A stretch of DNA of 64,000 nucleotides. It comes from Sanguinoderma infundibulare (taxonomy: Eukaryota > Basidiomycota > Agaricomycetes > Polyporales > Polyporaceae). The stretch spans positions 124,001 through 188,000 of the forward strand of contig JAVLRN010000001.1 in the NCBI GenBank assembly GCA_032821775.1, in the 5' to 3' direction. Below the pieces are notes generated by a model. It was not told where the DNA came from and did no database searches. It was given only the letters and a program-made list of their open reading frames with translations. Below, piece by piece: positions 48,501 to 59,515 of the stretch (the first letter of the stretch is position 1; the number at the start of each line of letters is the position of its first letter). Position numbers and translations under genes: made by a program.

Positions 48501-51423
48501 ATGTCCGCACGACAGTCCCGCTCGTCAAGTATACCCATTCCCCCTAGCTCCGTCGCCCGTAGCCTGGAGAGCGTGATTCCCATGTCATTCAGCCCATCCC
48601 CCGCTCCACGAGCTCGCGTGCCCAGTGCTGGTACGTCCGCAAGCTTTGGTATTCCTCGGGGCATAACGCTACCAACCCGATCAGCCTCCACAAGCTATGC
48701 ATCCGCTGCAGTTCCCCGCGGGCGGACATCTGCACCTTCCCAAGCCAACACCCCTCCTGCGTTTGAGCCGCGCATCATCCGTGGTACGCCATCTCCTAAC
48801 CCTCGTGATCCGGCTTGCAACCCCCCATATTCCCCGGCGACCTCTCCCGTGCGCCCTCGACGGCTCAGTTCTGGTGTTCGCACTCCAAGTGCTTTCCATC
48901 CCAGCCCAGTCGCCCACCGTGCGCCTGCTCCTGCCCATGTGGGTCACCACACCTCCCATGGCTTCCCACGACCGGCGTACCTCGACAACTCTTCTCTGCG
49001 CGACATGCTCCACACGGAGCCCGCGCCGTCCACCCTTCCAGCTAGTTCTCGCCCTTCAAGCTACGCAGCGTCCGGACACGACGTCCGCGCAGGAACTAGC
49101 CCAGCTCCGTATCCCTATCTCCGCCGCGAACTGACGCCTCTCGGCGATAGCGATGACGAGAGCGTCGTCGCAACTGCAACCCCTCCACCTGCCGTCGGCG
49201 CCGTCACCGTACTCAGCACCAACACGGTGCTCATGCTACCGACCCGATGGAGCGAGCAGGACCGGACGCCTTCCCTGAGCGTTTCGCTCGATGGCCGGGA
49301 GTTGACGTTCACCGGCCCTTCCTGCATGGGTGAGCGCGAATCTAGTGCGGCCCGGACCAACCACCCCATTCCTCCTGCATGCGGGATTTACTATTACGAG
49401 GTCGAAATTCTGCATAAATGTCCCAAAGGGTGCGTCGTTATTTTTCTTTCACACTGGGCATCGTCCGTCCGGAGTTAGTGTGTGGATTATTTTCCAGCGC
49501 AGTCCTGCCGTTCTTGCCCCTGATGTCTTTAACCGCCTGTCGACAAATGGAAACTCGGACTGCGTAGGGAAATACCACACCTGTCTTTCGCTAGAAGTGC
49601 TTTTGAATGGTGCCTGTCTTGTCACGTATGGTCGATGCTGATATTCTCCCACAGGCCGATCAGTATTGGGTATGTCTGGACGACCTGGACTGGGCTAGGT
49701 GACTAACTGTGTGACAGATTTTCTGCGCCCGACGTGCGGTTGTCTCGTCTCCCTGGTTGGGAGAAGAACAGTTGGGGATACCATGCCGACGACGGGTGGG
49801 CCTTCCCTGGCCACAAGGACGGAAGTGCCTACGGCCCGACATTCGATAGTACGTGGGTCTGATTCCCATTGTTGTCTGACGACCGTGACCTCCATCCTTC
49901 AGCCGGGGACGTCATCGGCTGCGGGATCGACTTCAGTCTGAACAGGGTGTTTTACACCAAGAATGGAGGCTTCCTCGGTATGCTCGCTGTCAGAGTCTCC
50001 TCTCCGTCGTCTCTGATCAACCTTTTTCGCGTTAGGACTCGTCTTCGAGAACGTGGGGAAGTCGACCGAAGTGTACCCGTGCATAGGCATGAGGCAGACG
50101 CACGAGTCCGTCCGCGCCAACTTCGGGAGTTCGCCATTCCGGTTTGCAATCGAAGAGCACGTCCGAGCGCAGCGCGACACCGTCTGGGGAAACATCATGG
50201 ATACCCCCATCGATTGGAGCCTTGTCGGACTCGGGCCGAGGAAGACGGAGGAAGAGCGCAAGGTCGAGGACGTGAAGGTGGCCGAGAAGGGTAGTACCGA
50301 GGAAGAGGACGCTCGCGCACCCCTTCGAAAGCTCGTCTTGGCGTACCTCGCTCATCATGGGTACGCTCGCACCGCACGCGCGTTCCAGAAACAATGCGCC
50401 GAGCGTTCTTCGGTTGTATCGGACCAGGCTTCTATACAGCTGAAGGAAGAACCACTCGACGACGATGTGAAGATGGCCGTTGACGATGCACCCGCTGTCG
50501 CCGGTGTCCCTACACCGCCGTACGACCCGGACTTTGGGTTTGACCGCGAACTCAACACCCGCCTGTCGATTACGAACGCGATCGTCCGCGGGGATATCGA
50601 CACTGCACTCTCCCTCATCGACGCCCACCACCGGACGGTGCTGGAACGCGAGGCGGGTCTAGTGCTCTTCCGTCTGCGCTGTCGCAAGTTCGTCGAGCTC
50701 GTTCTCGAGGCAGGCGAGGCGCTCCGCCGCGTCAAGGACTCTGAACACACCGCAAGCGTGACCCCCAAGCCCGTCTCGCTCCCCGAGCTCGACGGTGACG
50801 ACGTCGTAGGGACGATGGATGGCGTGGGCGCGATGGATGTGGACGATCCGTCGCCCGAGGCCCATCCCGCGCCGCCCGCGTCTACCATCGCGACGCCCTC
50901 CGCGCTCTCCACGGCCGCCTCCGCTCCCACCGCCTCCGAACCGTCCCCGACGGCGACCCCGGTGCAAAGCACGCACGCGACGCTGTCGGCGACGGCGCGG
51001 GCGTCGCTGCACACGGCGCTCAGCTACGGCCAGACGCTCGAAGCGGACTACAAGAACGACTCGCGGCCAGGTGTTCGCGCGCACCTGCGCCGCACGTTCG
51101 GCGTCGTCGCGTACGACGATCCCGTCGCGGCCGGCGGGGAGGTCGCGGAGATGGCGGGCCAGGCCGCGCGCAGCGCCCTCGCGGCGGAAGTCAACCAGGC
51201 GATCCTCGGTAAGTCCTAAGTCCCATGGTTTCCGTTGGGGCGTCGTTGGTAGCGTGTACTTATACTTATTCGCGGAACGTTGGCAGAGTCGCAAGGCCGT
51301 CCGGCGCACCCCGCGCTCGAGACGCTGTTCCGCCAGGCGGGCGCGTGCGTGACGCAGCTCGGGCTGCTCAACGCCGGCGCGGCGGCGTTCGCGGACGTGC
51401 GCAAGGAGTTCATCGAAGGGTGA
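48501..51423 (+). CDS. gid1: Gid1/Vid30 (RanBP9/10-like) subunit of the GID/CTLH ubiquitin ligase
   Basis: Gid1 is the scaffold and substrate-receptor-binding subunit of the GID E3 ligase that degrades gluconeogenic enzymes. Exons: 48501-49429, a 15-nt microexon 49655-49669, 49718-49848, 49903-49977, 50036-51208, 51287-51423. The sum is 2460 nt, 819 residues. The first ~230 residues are disordered, Ser/Pro/Arg-rich. A SPRY domain follows (IYYYEVEIL, SIGFSAPDVRLSRLPGWEKN, WGYHADDGWAFPG, GDVIGCGIDFSLNRVFYTKN). Next come LisH (LRKLVLAYLAHHGYARTARA), CTLH (NTRLSITNAIVRGDIDTALS, then HHRTVLE and LVLFRLRCRKFVEL) and a CRA region (ALSYGQTLEADY through FRQAGACVTQLGLLNAGAAA). A low-complexity Pro/Ala/Thr insert lies within the CTLH/CRA part. 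The start was chosen as the first in-frame ATG. Confidence 0.93.
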
Positions 51424-51812
51424 GCGGTGAGCGGTTGAGCTGCGCGCTGAGGGCTTGCTTGGTGGGTTGCTAAAACCGCACTTGCTTTGTGGAGGGATTT
51501 GTATAGTACTCACTTATTCTTCGTCGTGGACTCTGTGTGACTCTTGCTGTTTATGACCAGCTTTAGCTTTAGCTTTTTTATCATCTGTACGATTGCTGCC
51601 ATGTGTGTGATAGGTGTACTAGTTAGTTGCGTAGTTTCTCGAATGGTATATCCCCCGCTCTCGATCCATGTGAAACTGGTCTTTGCGGATGCTAGAAGGT
51701 ATAGTACAACAACAAGGTTCGTCTTTCCATCATCCGTCTAAACGCTCAAACGGCACTCTCGACAGAGGTTATCGTACACGCCACGTCCCCCCAGCCTGGT
51801 ATCCAAACAAAC
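51424..51812. other. Intergenic between convergent GID1 and PPOX gene 1
   Basis: No gene. A T-rich stretch (AGCTTTAGCTTTAGC at 51560-51575) may belong to the GID1 3' UTR. Confidence 0.4.
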
Positions 51813-52891
51813 CTATGCAGCGGCCCCAACCAGTCGCGTGTACACCGCAGCAACAGCGACGCCCAACGCAAACGCAGCCGCGAGCTCCTCGTACCGCCGT
51901 CCCGCCCTGTTGGCCGCGACGGCCGCGCGCGCGCCCGCGACGACCCTACCGTCCTCGGTCGTGTCCGCGCGCTTCATCGCGTCCGTGCACCGCGGCGTCT
52001 TGCTCGGAGAGCCCTCGGACGGGGTGAGGGCGACCGCAAGCGCGGGGAGGCCATCGATGCTCGCCAGGTTATTGTCTGTCCAGTACGCCTTCAGACCACC
52101 GGGTTTTCCTCCGGGGGCAGATGATGGGGCGGATGGGGCGGATTGGTCGGCGAGCTCACGCTTGGCGAAGAAGTCGAGGAGGGCGTTGCGGTGGCCGCGG
52201 AAGTCGTAGTACGGGACGGCGTAGCCGCATGACTGGGATTGCAAAGGTGGGTGGGGGTTAGCACGCACTTTGTGCAGGTTTTTTTGTTTGGTCGCGCGAT
52301 CCCGACTGGAAGGTACAGTACTTATAGTGGTCAGGGCTGTGACCGATGATGCCATTCTCGTCTGATATTTGCCATTGTCTGCGTCTGGCGGCAGCTCGGG
52401 GTATGGTACGAGAACCGAGAAGCACGCGCCTCCACAGGATGCCCGTCCACTACGGTCCTATCGGCATAAGGATCGAGACACGATTGACGACTTACCGACC
52501 CGACCTTATGCACGTCAATCACAATCGCCGCGCGCGAGCCCGGACGGCGGTTCTCGGGCGGGATGAGCTTCTCGTATTCGGCCGTCCCGAACTCGTGCAC
52601 GGTGCCGGTCCCGAAGAGCCTGACGATGCGGGGCGGGCCGTCAAAGGCGCTGAACATGAGCGTGATGCGGCCGTTCTCGCGGAGGTGGGCGATGGTCTCG
52701 ACGCCGCTGCCCGTCAGGTCCTGGTACCAGACACGGGTGGGGGAGAGGACGTGGAAGGAGTCGCGGACGCCCTTGGGGGAGAGGTTGACGTGGGCCTCGG
52801 GGCTGAGGGGGGCGGTGGCGACCCAGAAGACCTCTTGTTTGAGGAGCCAGGGGGTGAGCTCTGGGGGGATGGATTCGTAGAACTTGCCCAT
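51813..52891 (-). CDS. PPOX-class (pyridoxamine-5'-phosphate-oxidase-like, FMN-binding split-barrel) protein, paralogue 1
   Basis: Two exons, 52891-52496 and 52232-51813, with a 263-nt intron (GTAAGT donor, CCCAG acceptor), giving 271 residues. The start was set at MGKFYESIPPEL. Sequence blocks of the flavin-reductase-like split barrel: LKQEVFWVATAPLS, HVNLSPKGVRDSF, TRVWYQDLTGSG, ETIAHLRENGRITLMF, RIVRLFGTGTVHEFG, and SRAAIVIDVHKVGS/SCGYAVPYYDF across the intron. The C-terminus (about residues 245-268) is hydrophobic, with AAAFALGVAVAAVYTRLV, and could be a tail anchor. The enzymatic role is unknown; members of this family are often annotated only as PPOX-domain proteins. It is closely similar to the split gene at 56507-60604 and keeps the same exon boundary at VGS/SCGYAVP. 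Confidence 0.85.
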
Positions 52892-55100
52892 GGCGGATTC
52901 CGTAGGGTCGGTGGTGGTGGTGGTTCTGGCCAAGATGTTGAATACTTAGGAGGTGAGCGGGCGAGGCGATTACGATCAGGTGCTATTCGGCCGACCTCGA
53001 GCACAGTGTCCGTCCGGCTGACTCGTCGTGAGTACTTGAGTGCTGGAGAACGTTCACCGAAGGCGAGACTCCCGATCAAGAGCTGCCCGAGGAAGTCATA
53101 TGAATGGATCATGGGAGTCATATCGCTAATAATGTGACAGTTGGCGTCCGGAAAGTGGATCGTACTCACATAGGCCGAGGCTAAAGAACCTGAACTGTAC
53201 TTGTATTCTTCTAAATCTTCCTTTCATGGCCAAGCCATGGCATAGACTTCATCACCACCAATTGAATCAAACCAGGGGGAGTCGTTGGCTGATAGGCTGA
53301 GGGTACTGGTCTGGAGAGACTGGGATTCGGAAGTCTGAAGGCTCTGTCTATCGGGCGAGTATATGCAAGTACAACATGGCCATGGACAAGTGACGCAAGT
53401 GGGAGTATATATAGGTACAAGACCTTTATCCCAAGTCGGTCTCCAGCTTGTCCAGTTTGGAACAGTGTTGTCCGCGTCAACGTCAATGCGTCAACCGGGG
53501 TCAAGGAAGTTTGACTTGACCCTGTTGACGGGTCAACTGACGGGTCAATGACGGACAAATTGAAAAGTGCCTAAGGGGGTCGACTAAAAGGTCGCGCGCT
53601 AAAGGCGCGCCTTCTCACTCTTCTCGCAACGACGACCCTCTTGTTTCTTCAATTTTACTCGCACAAAGTGCGATCTGGGACTGCTGACATGCGATATTTT
53701 CTGTCTAGGTTCTCGCGGCGGCGCGCGCGCCGCCGCGTCTCCGTCTCTAGCTGCACCCACTGTGGCCACCTGTCTACTCAATATCCGGGCTCGTTCCCTG
53801 GTGTGTCTTCAAAGAGTCAGCCAAAACCTATCGCCTATTGTGCCTGTTACAGAGGCCCGTCTGTATGTGCATTTGTAAGTTTATTAGGTGAGCCCTGTTC
53901 AATCCCAGGTGGGTAACTGCCTGCAATGCTCCCCACTGCGGCACATTGAATATCCTCCCCAATTTTCATCCCCTCTCTGTGGTTGTTTTCGCGATTTGAC
54001 CTTGTAGTCTCCCTCTTTCTAACGAGCCCTTTTCCATAATTTCTATGCAATTATCTATTGATCCATTGCAGGTGCAACAAGCCCAATAATCTTGGCGCTT
54101 ATAGCACTTCTGCGATCATCGTCTCTCCTCCATTTCTTCATCGTTTGCCTCGTGTTTGGACGCGATTTGAAGGTGACAATGCCACCTTTAAAACATGTCC
54201 AAGATCATAATTTCAGGTGGATATTCCACGACGCTGTTCATGCTCTTTCACAGTCCACACTCGTAGTGTACACAATCGGTCTTACATGTAAATACACATG
54301 CTTTACATTTGTCAAACTGATAAAATATATTTATGACTCTCAATTTAGAGCTCGCGCGCACTCAAAACGGCTCCATTGAGCGTTGAGCCCGCCTCGCGCG
54401 CCGCGAATGTCCAAGTTGGTCGCTCGCGAGACGGGCGCTTACGTTGGTTTTAGGGTTGGGGTTGGGATTGGTCATTGGTCTTTGGTACCAAACCGCGACC
54501 AATACCAATCCTCCCTTGGAATCTGGCATCTCCCCAATGACGGGTCAATCATCATGTGACATGCTCGCCGCCGCCGCCATATGTATGGCTGTAGCGCTGC
54601 TACTGTTATATTGAACGCGGCGCATGAGTAGTATGTACAGGCATACTCGCATACATTGTGATCGAATTTGTATGTGTAGCAGTAAATACGAGAAGTCAGA
54701 ATACCAGTGTTATCCAGCCTTGCTCCCCCACCACGCGCTGCACCCAAGTTCTTGCTTGCTTCATCGCCAAACATGCCCGGAAACGGCGATTTATGGGACC
54801 ACAGAACATGCCTTCAGCGACTGCGGGTTGCCACATATACGCCGTCGCAATCGCCTTACTTTGGAAGAGGACGGGGGTAATTTGTCTGGATAAGCCTCGA
54901 ATTCAGCTGCAAGCCGCCAGCTAACCCAATCCGTGACATGCGATTGGCTGATCTTCAATACCCCACAGCTTATGTAATTTCTTCATTGACTTACGATTCC
55001 AGCAGATTATGACAAACGGTCGGGGCCGGTCGGGTATATCGCACCTCGTCGACGTCGCCGACGACGACGACGACGACCCGCATCCCTCCTCTGCACCACC
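52892..55100. other. 2.2-kb intergenic region
   Basis: No gene supported. Positions 53470-53555 are packed with TTGAC/GTCAA words (GTTGACGGGTCAACTGACGG). The 12-mer TGACGGGTCAAT recurs at about 53539 and 54539, in the same orientation. Positions 53714-53737 form a perfect 24-bp GC palindrome (CGCGGCGG arms). Positions 53560-54520 differ from their surroundings (AT-rich core with GC-rich hairpins at both sides) and may be a degraded non-coding insertion. The ISA1 promoter lies in the last few hundred bases. Confidence 0.4.
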
Positions 55101-55904
55101 ATGGCCTCCACGTTCGCTCGCCTCCAGCGCGCACATGCCCCAGCAGCGTTCTTCATTTCTGGTCCTTCCTCCGCGCGCGCACTCGTTTACCTCCCCAGTC
55201 ACCGACATGCCATGATGTCCGCGCTCTCTCATGATCGCCCTGCACCCCCACCCGCCAGCTCTTCAACATCCAAGTCTGCCCAATCCACTTCATTACTTGG
55301 CGAGACTCCTCCGGTTGTCGTTCCATCGACATCTACCTCCAAACCCCCATCCGCGAAGAACCTCTCGCCAAATGCCGCTTCTCCACAGGTGGCAGCTCGC
55401 CCACCACCAGTACCAAAGGCTGAGCGACCTCGCCCAACTATCCGTGCAGCCAAGGCTGCGATCACCCTCGTGCGTCAACTCGTCGTCCTCCGTGTTAGTT
55501 AGCCTTCTGGCTGACTTGGTCGTTCGAATCGCATACAGACGCCCACAGCCGTCGAGCGCTTGCAGAATCTCCTCAAGAGCCCAACGCCCCAGATGATCCG
55601 CATTGGCGTCCGGAACAAGGGTTGCGCGGGCCTCTCGTACCACCTAGAATACGTAGACAAGCCAGCCAAGTTCGACGAAGTGGTCGAGCAGGACGGGGTC
55701 AAGGTCTTGATAGACAGCAAGGCGCTCTTCTCCATCATTGGCAGCGAGATGGACTGGAAGGAGGACGGCCTCAGGTGCGTTTCCAGCCCGTCATCTTCTT
55801 TTCCGAGTGCTTATCGTATTCTTTGCAGTGCCAAGTTCGCGTTCAAGAACCCGAACATCAAGGACGCATGTGGATGTGGAGAGTCCTTCACCGTCGGCTC
55901 CTAA
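55101..55904 (+). CDS. isa1: Isa1-type mitochondrial A-type iron-sulfur cluster assembly protein
   Basis: Isa1 works with Isa2 and Iba57 in the mitochondrial matrix to mature 4Fe-4S proteins. Exons 55101-55469, 55539-55774 and 55829-55904 give 226 residues. The N-terminus MASTFARLQRAHAPAAFF is Arg/Ser/Ala-rich without acidic residues, as in a mitochondrial presequence. About 100 low-complexity Pro/Ser residues follow, and then the HesB/IscA domain. That domain reads AVERLQNLL, MIRIGVRNKGCAGLSYHLEY, GVKVLIDSKALFSIIGSEMD, and NPNIKDACGCGESFTVG. The three conserved cysteines (GCAG; CGCGESF) are all present. ESF at the end fits Isa1/IscA rather than Isa2. An ATG at 55210 is an alternative but would shorten the presequence. 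Confidence 0.92.
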
Positions 55905-56506
55905 TGCACCCACTTGCTTCGCCCATTCATGACTGTTCTGGACATGTGCGATACTCTTATTCTCCTGACATTTTGCGTATGTCCCTCGCGCCATCGCTAA
56001 TACCTATCGTACACTAGCCTCATGTATCCATAGTGCAATTCAATAGAGGTGCTAAGCCCACTTCTCTGATCCCACTACAGGCGTATCTCTTGCGTGCACG
56101 ACTGCCGCTTAGTGAGTCCTTCTTGCGACGGCAGCGGATTGATCGGTGGTCTTCGTCCGTCCTCGACTTCTTCGCCCGGCCGAGCGGTACTTCGACCTCC
56201 TGCCAACGGAGCCGCCAAAAATCATGACCTCTCGCGCTCGTGGTGCCGTAAGGTTCGTCAGTATCATCTGACTTAAACATGGCATGGTTTGCAAATCGAT
56301 GAGATGCTGTCTGCGTGTTCCTTGGGCATGGAACACACATATATAAGCGTGCGCCCTCTCACATTTGATCTTCTATCTTTCCCTCCCAGGCCGCTTCATC
56401 TATCTTGCTAGCTCTCCGTAAGTGAAGAAAATGCTGGATCGTAGCAGCTTTCTGACCATGCGTGAGGCAGGCATGCTCCCTTCATCTTCCCGCGAATCGA
56501 ACAACC
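55905..56506. other. Intergenic and promoter of the split PPOX gene
   Basis: About 600 bp without a supported gene. The proximal part holds the TATA-like site noted separately, followed by a pyrimidine-rich tract (CTTCTATCTTTCCCTCCCAG). Confidence 0.4.
56340..56347 (+). promoter_or_regulatory. TATA-box-like site upstream of PPOX paralogue 2
   Basis: TATATAAG, 160 bp upstream of the ATG at 56507 and followed by a pyrimidine-rich stretch. Position and sequence fit a core promoter. Inference only. Confidence 0.4.
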
Positions 56507-57485
56507 ATGGGCGTATTCACCAACGAGATCCCAGACAAACTCATCTCGTGGATCCAAAAGCAAGAAATGTTCTTCGTCGCGACTGCGCCTCTGAGCGGTG
56601 ACGGGCACGTCAACGTCTCGCCTAAAGGCGTGCGCGGGTCCTTCGTCGTCGAGAGCAACACCCGCGTCTGGTAATGTCGGAAATTTCCAAATACCATCCG
56701 GATGCAGGAAGCATCGCGTTCGCATCGTGATGCATCCCGATTCCATCACTGATGCCTCGGAGATGCTCGGGTGCCCTCCGGATGGGCCTCGACCATCCGG
56801 GCGGCAGCTGGTTCGAGCAAGCACGGTCCGGATAGATTCCGGCGATAAGATGAGATCGTGAGAGCCTCTGGATGGCATCGCGATGCCCATCGTCGAGACT
56901 CAAGTACTCAAGCTCAACCCCCATCTCTGCCTCTGCTCAGTCGCTCCAGGCCTACGAGGTAGCTTGTGTATACTGTTGCTAAGTTCTCTGTTCGCTATGT
57001 ACTGAATTTTGAATCTCGCCGCTGATTTAATGTCCTTGAGCCTTATACTGCCGGTCACTGACCGATGGCGCACCCTGTCCAGCCGTCGGCGCCGCCCCCG
57101 GGCATGCGTGAATGCCCGTATTTCCATACGTATGTGAATGCGAGAGGTATTTGGAGCCATGAACGAGCCTGCCAGATGAATGTGGCAGTGGAGAGGGCGC
57201 TGCACAACTCATCCAGGCAACACAGACACGAGCACCATCACCATGAACGCAGACGAAACATTCTACGGTATCAGCATCTGTGCTCAATACCTCCAGACCA
57301 GCATTCCGAGCCTCGTCGGTCGCGTACATGCCTGTAGCCCCGCGACCGTCTTCCAGGTTGACGAATCGGTCTCCCTCTCTACCACGTCCTCACTCCTTCG
57401 TTCTGTTCCACTCTTTGAGCTGTACTCTGGTATCCTGGCATAGCGTAACTCCCCTCAATTACAGGGGCAGACACGGCGTGACGAC

Positions 57486-59252
57486 ATGGACTACTTCTCC
57501 AAGTTCCTGCGGTCGAACATCCAACCGATACCCAAAGCTGAGGTGTGGCTCGCTCTTCCTTCGCATGTACTCAACATTGGGCTGATCCATGTCGGCACAT
57601 GACTCTGATCCTAACACAGACGCAGCATTGGTTTTGGCGGAGTACATCCTCGACGGTGATTTCTCTGATGTGCTCGCTGCTGGTCTCGCCGCCGTTTATT
57701 CCCTCCTTCCTACGAAACTCGAAGTCCAACATCCAGTGACCGCTGAGATTGCGTCCGGAACAGCAATGGTCCTCGGTAGCGGCACCTCACCGGTGTTCAC
57801 GAGGGAAGAAAGGGCGAAGTTGGAAGTCGAGAAGGAGTGAAGTCACGCCATGGGTTTGGAGGAGTCGTTAAGCCCCGATTTCAAAGTACGCTTGGACTAC
57901 TTCCTGAGGTTGTTGAAATTCCTCTAGGATGTCTTTCATCAAAACACACTGAACGACACGGGCGACGGGTCCCTTGATGCCTCAGCGCTTGTAGGTTCTG
58001 CAATCGTGCAGTCGATCTTGGACGCGGTACGCCGTGTATTCCTCGAGAACATCCTCTATCCTTCTATCCTCGAATGCTCAGATGCCGATGGCACTGCCAT
58101 CGCTGTCATGTCATACATTGAGATCATGATCCGGACACTGAAGAACGGCCCGCTCCTCGACTTGCGCATCGACTTCCTGATGAGCGAGGACAATAATGAA
58201 GACTTGTCCTCTTCCAGACCTCGTGCGCACTCCATGTTGTACCCTGGCGGGAAGGCGCCTCTGACCTCAGTGTCTCAAGCGAGCACGAAGCAGGCGAAAC
58301 GGAAGTGGCGTAAGAGTACGGCTGGAGATGGAGGCACCAGATGCCCGGAAACAGTCCTGTATTTCACCTCCATGGCTCAATTCACCCTCAAGGATCTCCT
58401 CCTGATCAGTCTACGATCAAAGTCTCAGTCAACTGCCACGGCCGCACTCCAACTTCGTATCCTGGAGTGGAAGACACCAAGGAGGCTGACCTCCTTCATC
58501 CGAAGTCCGTGATTGTCTTCAATCAACCAGATACCATATACTAAACGCACAAACGCGAGATGGGTCTGTGTTTCGCACTCGTATCGCTCGTCGACCCGAA
58601 CCACGCAGAAGATGCGTTCAGCACCGGTTACGATCACTACCTGCATGTCGCCATCTTCTCTATCCAAAGCCAGTCATGTTTCCGACTTGACCTCGACCTC
58701 GAAGTGTGCGCAAAGCTGAAGCATCGTGTGTCAAATCCCAATGACGCCATTCTTTCCCTCGTTCTCCAATCTCTCAGGCGGTTCTTCACCAACAGCCCCG
58801 GAGGAGAACATGGCGCTGACGAGAAACTCGTGTCCGAGTTCAACGCGCTGCCCGCGTCCAGCATGGAGGCTGAGTGGTCGCACCCCATCATCCACTCCAT
58901 CTTCCATGGGCTCGTCAGCCAGCTCAAGCGCTACTGCCAGATGGTCCAGAACTTCGACCAGTACCTCCAGGAGCGCCGGCAGGGCTTGCTTTTCAACGAG
59001 AACCTGACCAATGCACTCACGCTTGCCCTCGACTTCGACACGCCAAAGTCGTCGTCCGTGTTCGGCGGCAGCCCCTTGTCAGCTGTGCTGTCATCCCCAG
59101 TAGAGATGCCCGCGAAGCCGAAGCCGATGTCGGCCCAGTCGGTGTCCCAGTCGTTCGTGTCGTTCCTCACATCAAACAAGAGTAGGCCGTCGAAGCCTCC
59201 AGGGAGCCTCCCGCTCGTGGTGCTAAGTCCAGCGCTGGATAACAGGTTGTGA
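57486..59252 (+). pseudogene. FHIP/RAI16-like (FTS-Hook-interacting protein) gene copy, decayed, inside the TIR element
   Basis: FHIP proteins join FTS and Hook to link endosomes to dynein. Recognisable blocks: MDYFSKFLRSNIQP (57486), then a jump past what is normally a long N-terminal part to DAALVLAEYILDGDFSDVL and AVYSLLPTKLEVQHP. Next are MGLEES, LDASALVGSAIVQSILDAVR, VFLENILYPSILECSDADGT, AVMSYIEIMIRTL and TLKDLLLISLRSKS. After a frame change near 58512-58560 come DPNHAEDAFSTGYDHYL, SFRLDLD-like, and MEAEWSHPIIHSIFHGLVSQ through FNENLTNALTLALDF. Two in-frame stops fit C-to-T changes: TGA after EVEKE at 57838, and TAG where a Gln codon is expected in FL-DVF at about 57927. At least one frameshift and an internal deletion also exist. 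It is non-functional. The intact parent gene should lie elsewhere in the genome. Confidence 0.75.
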
Positions 59253-59280
59253 TATAGCTTTGGATTCCTTAGATATCAAA

Positions 59281-59350
59281 GGCCTGCTAGAGTAGCGGTT
59301 TTGACGCCGACTTGTAGTTATGTGTTCGCTGGTTCGAATCCCGGTTGTAA
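59281..59350 (+). pseudogene. tRNA-Thr(UGU)-like fragment, possible SINE head
   Basis: GCCGACTTGTAGTTATG resembles an anticodon arm with a UGU anticodon. TTCGCTGGTTCGAATCCCGG is a good B box/T arm. The A-box part (CTAGAGTAGCGG) is degenerate, and the acceptor and D stems do not form. About 110 bp further on lies an (AAGTAAGC)n simple repeat. A tRNA-like head with a simple-repeat tail is the layout of a SINE, but a decayed tRNA would look the same. Confidence 0.4.
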
Positions 59351-59460
59351 TGAATATAATTGGCTGTATAAGTAGCGCCTGTGTTGAATAGAATGTGTGA
59401 TTAAAAATGATATGTAAGTGAAGTAAGTTATAAGTAATAGGATACTCGATCAACTAAGTA

Positions 59461-59515
59461 TAATCGGAGTAAGTAAGCAAGTAGTAAGCAGGTAAGCAAG
59501 TAAGTAAGCACTAGG
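59461..59515 (+). repeat. AAGTAAGC-type microsatellite
   Basis: Imperfect repeats of AAGTAAGCAAGTAGTAAGC within the TIR element, just inside its right subterminal repeats. Confidence 0.75.

Noticed and set aside
53714..53737. 24-bp perfect GC palindrome as a terminator or operator
   Set aside because: Intrinsic terminators of this kind are not used by nuclear Pol II genes, and there is no adjacent gene end. Noted only as structure.
54447..54470. TTTTAGGGTTGGGGTTGGGA resembles telomere repeat
   Set aside because: Only one exact TTAGGG unit; the rest is degenerate and it sits between genes.
56462..56674. Short complete PPOX protein ending at TAA 56672-56674
   Set aside because: The stop is created by the junction with the TIR element, and the downstream half of the domain is found intact beyond it.
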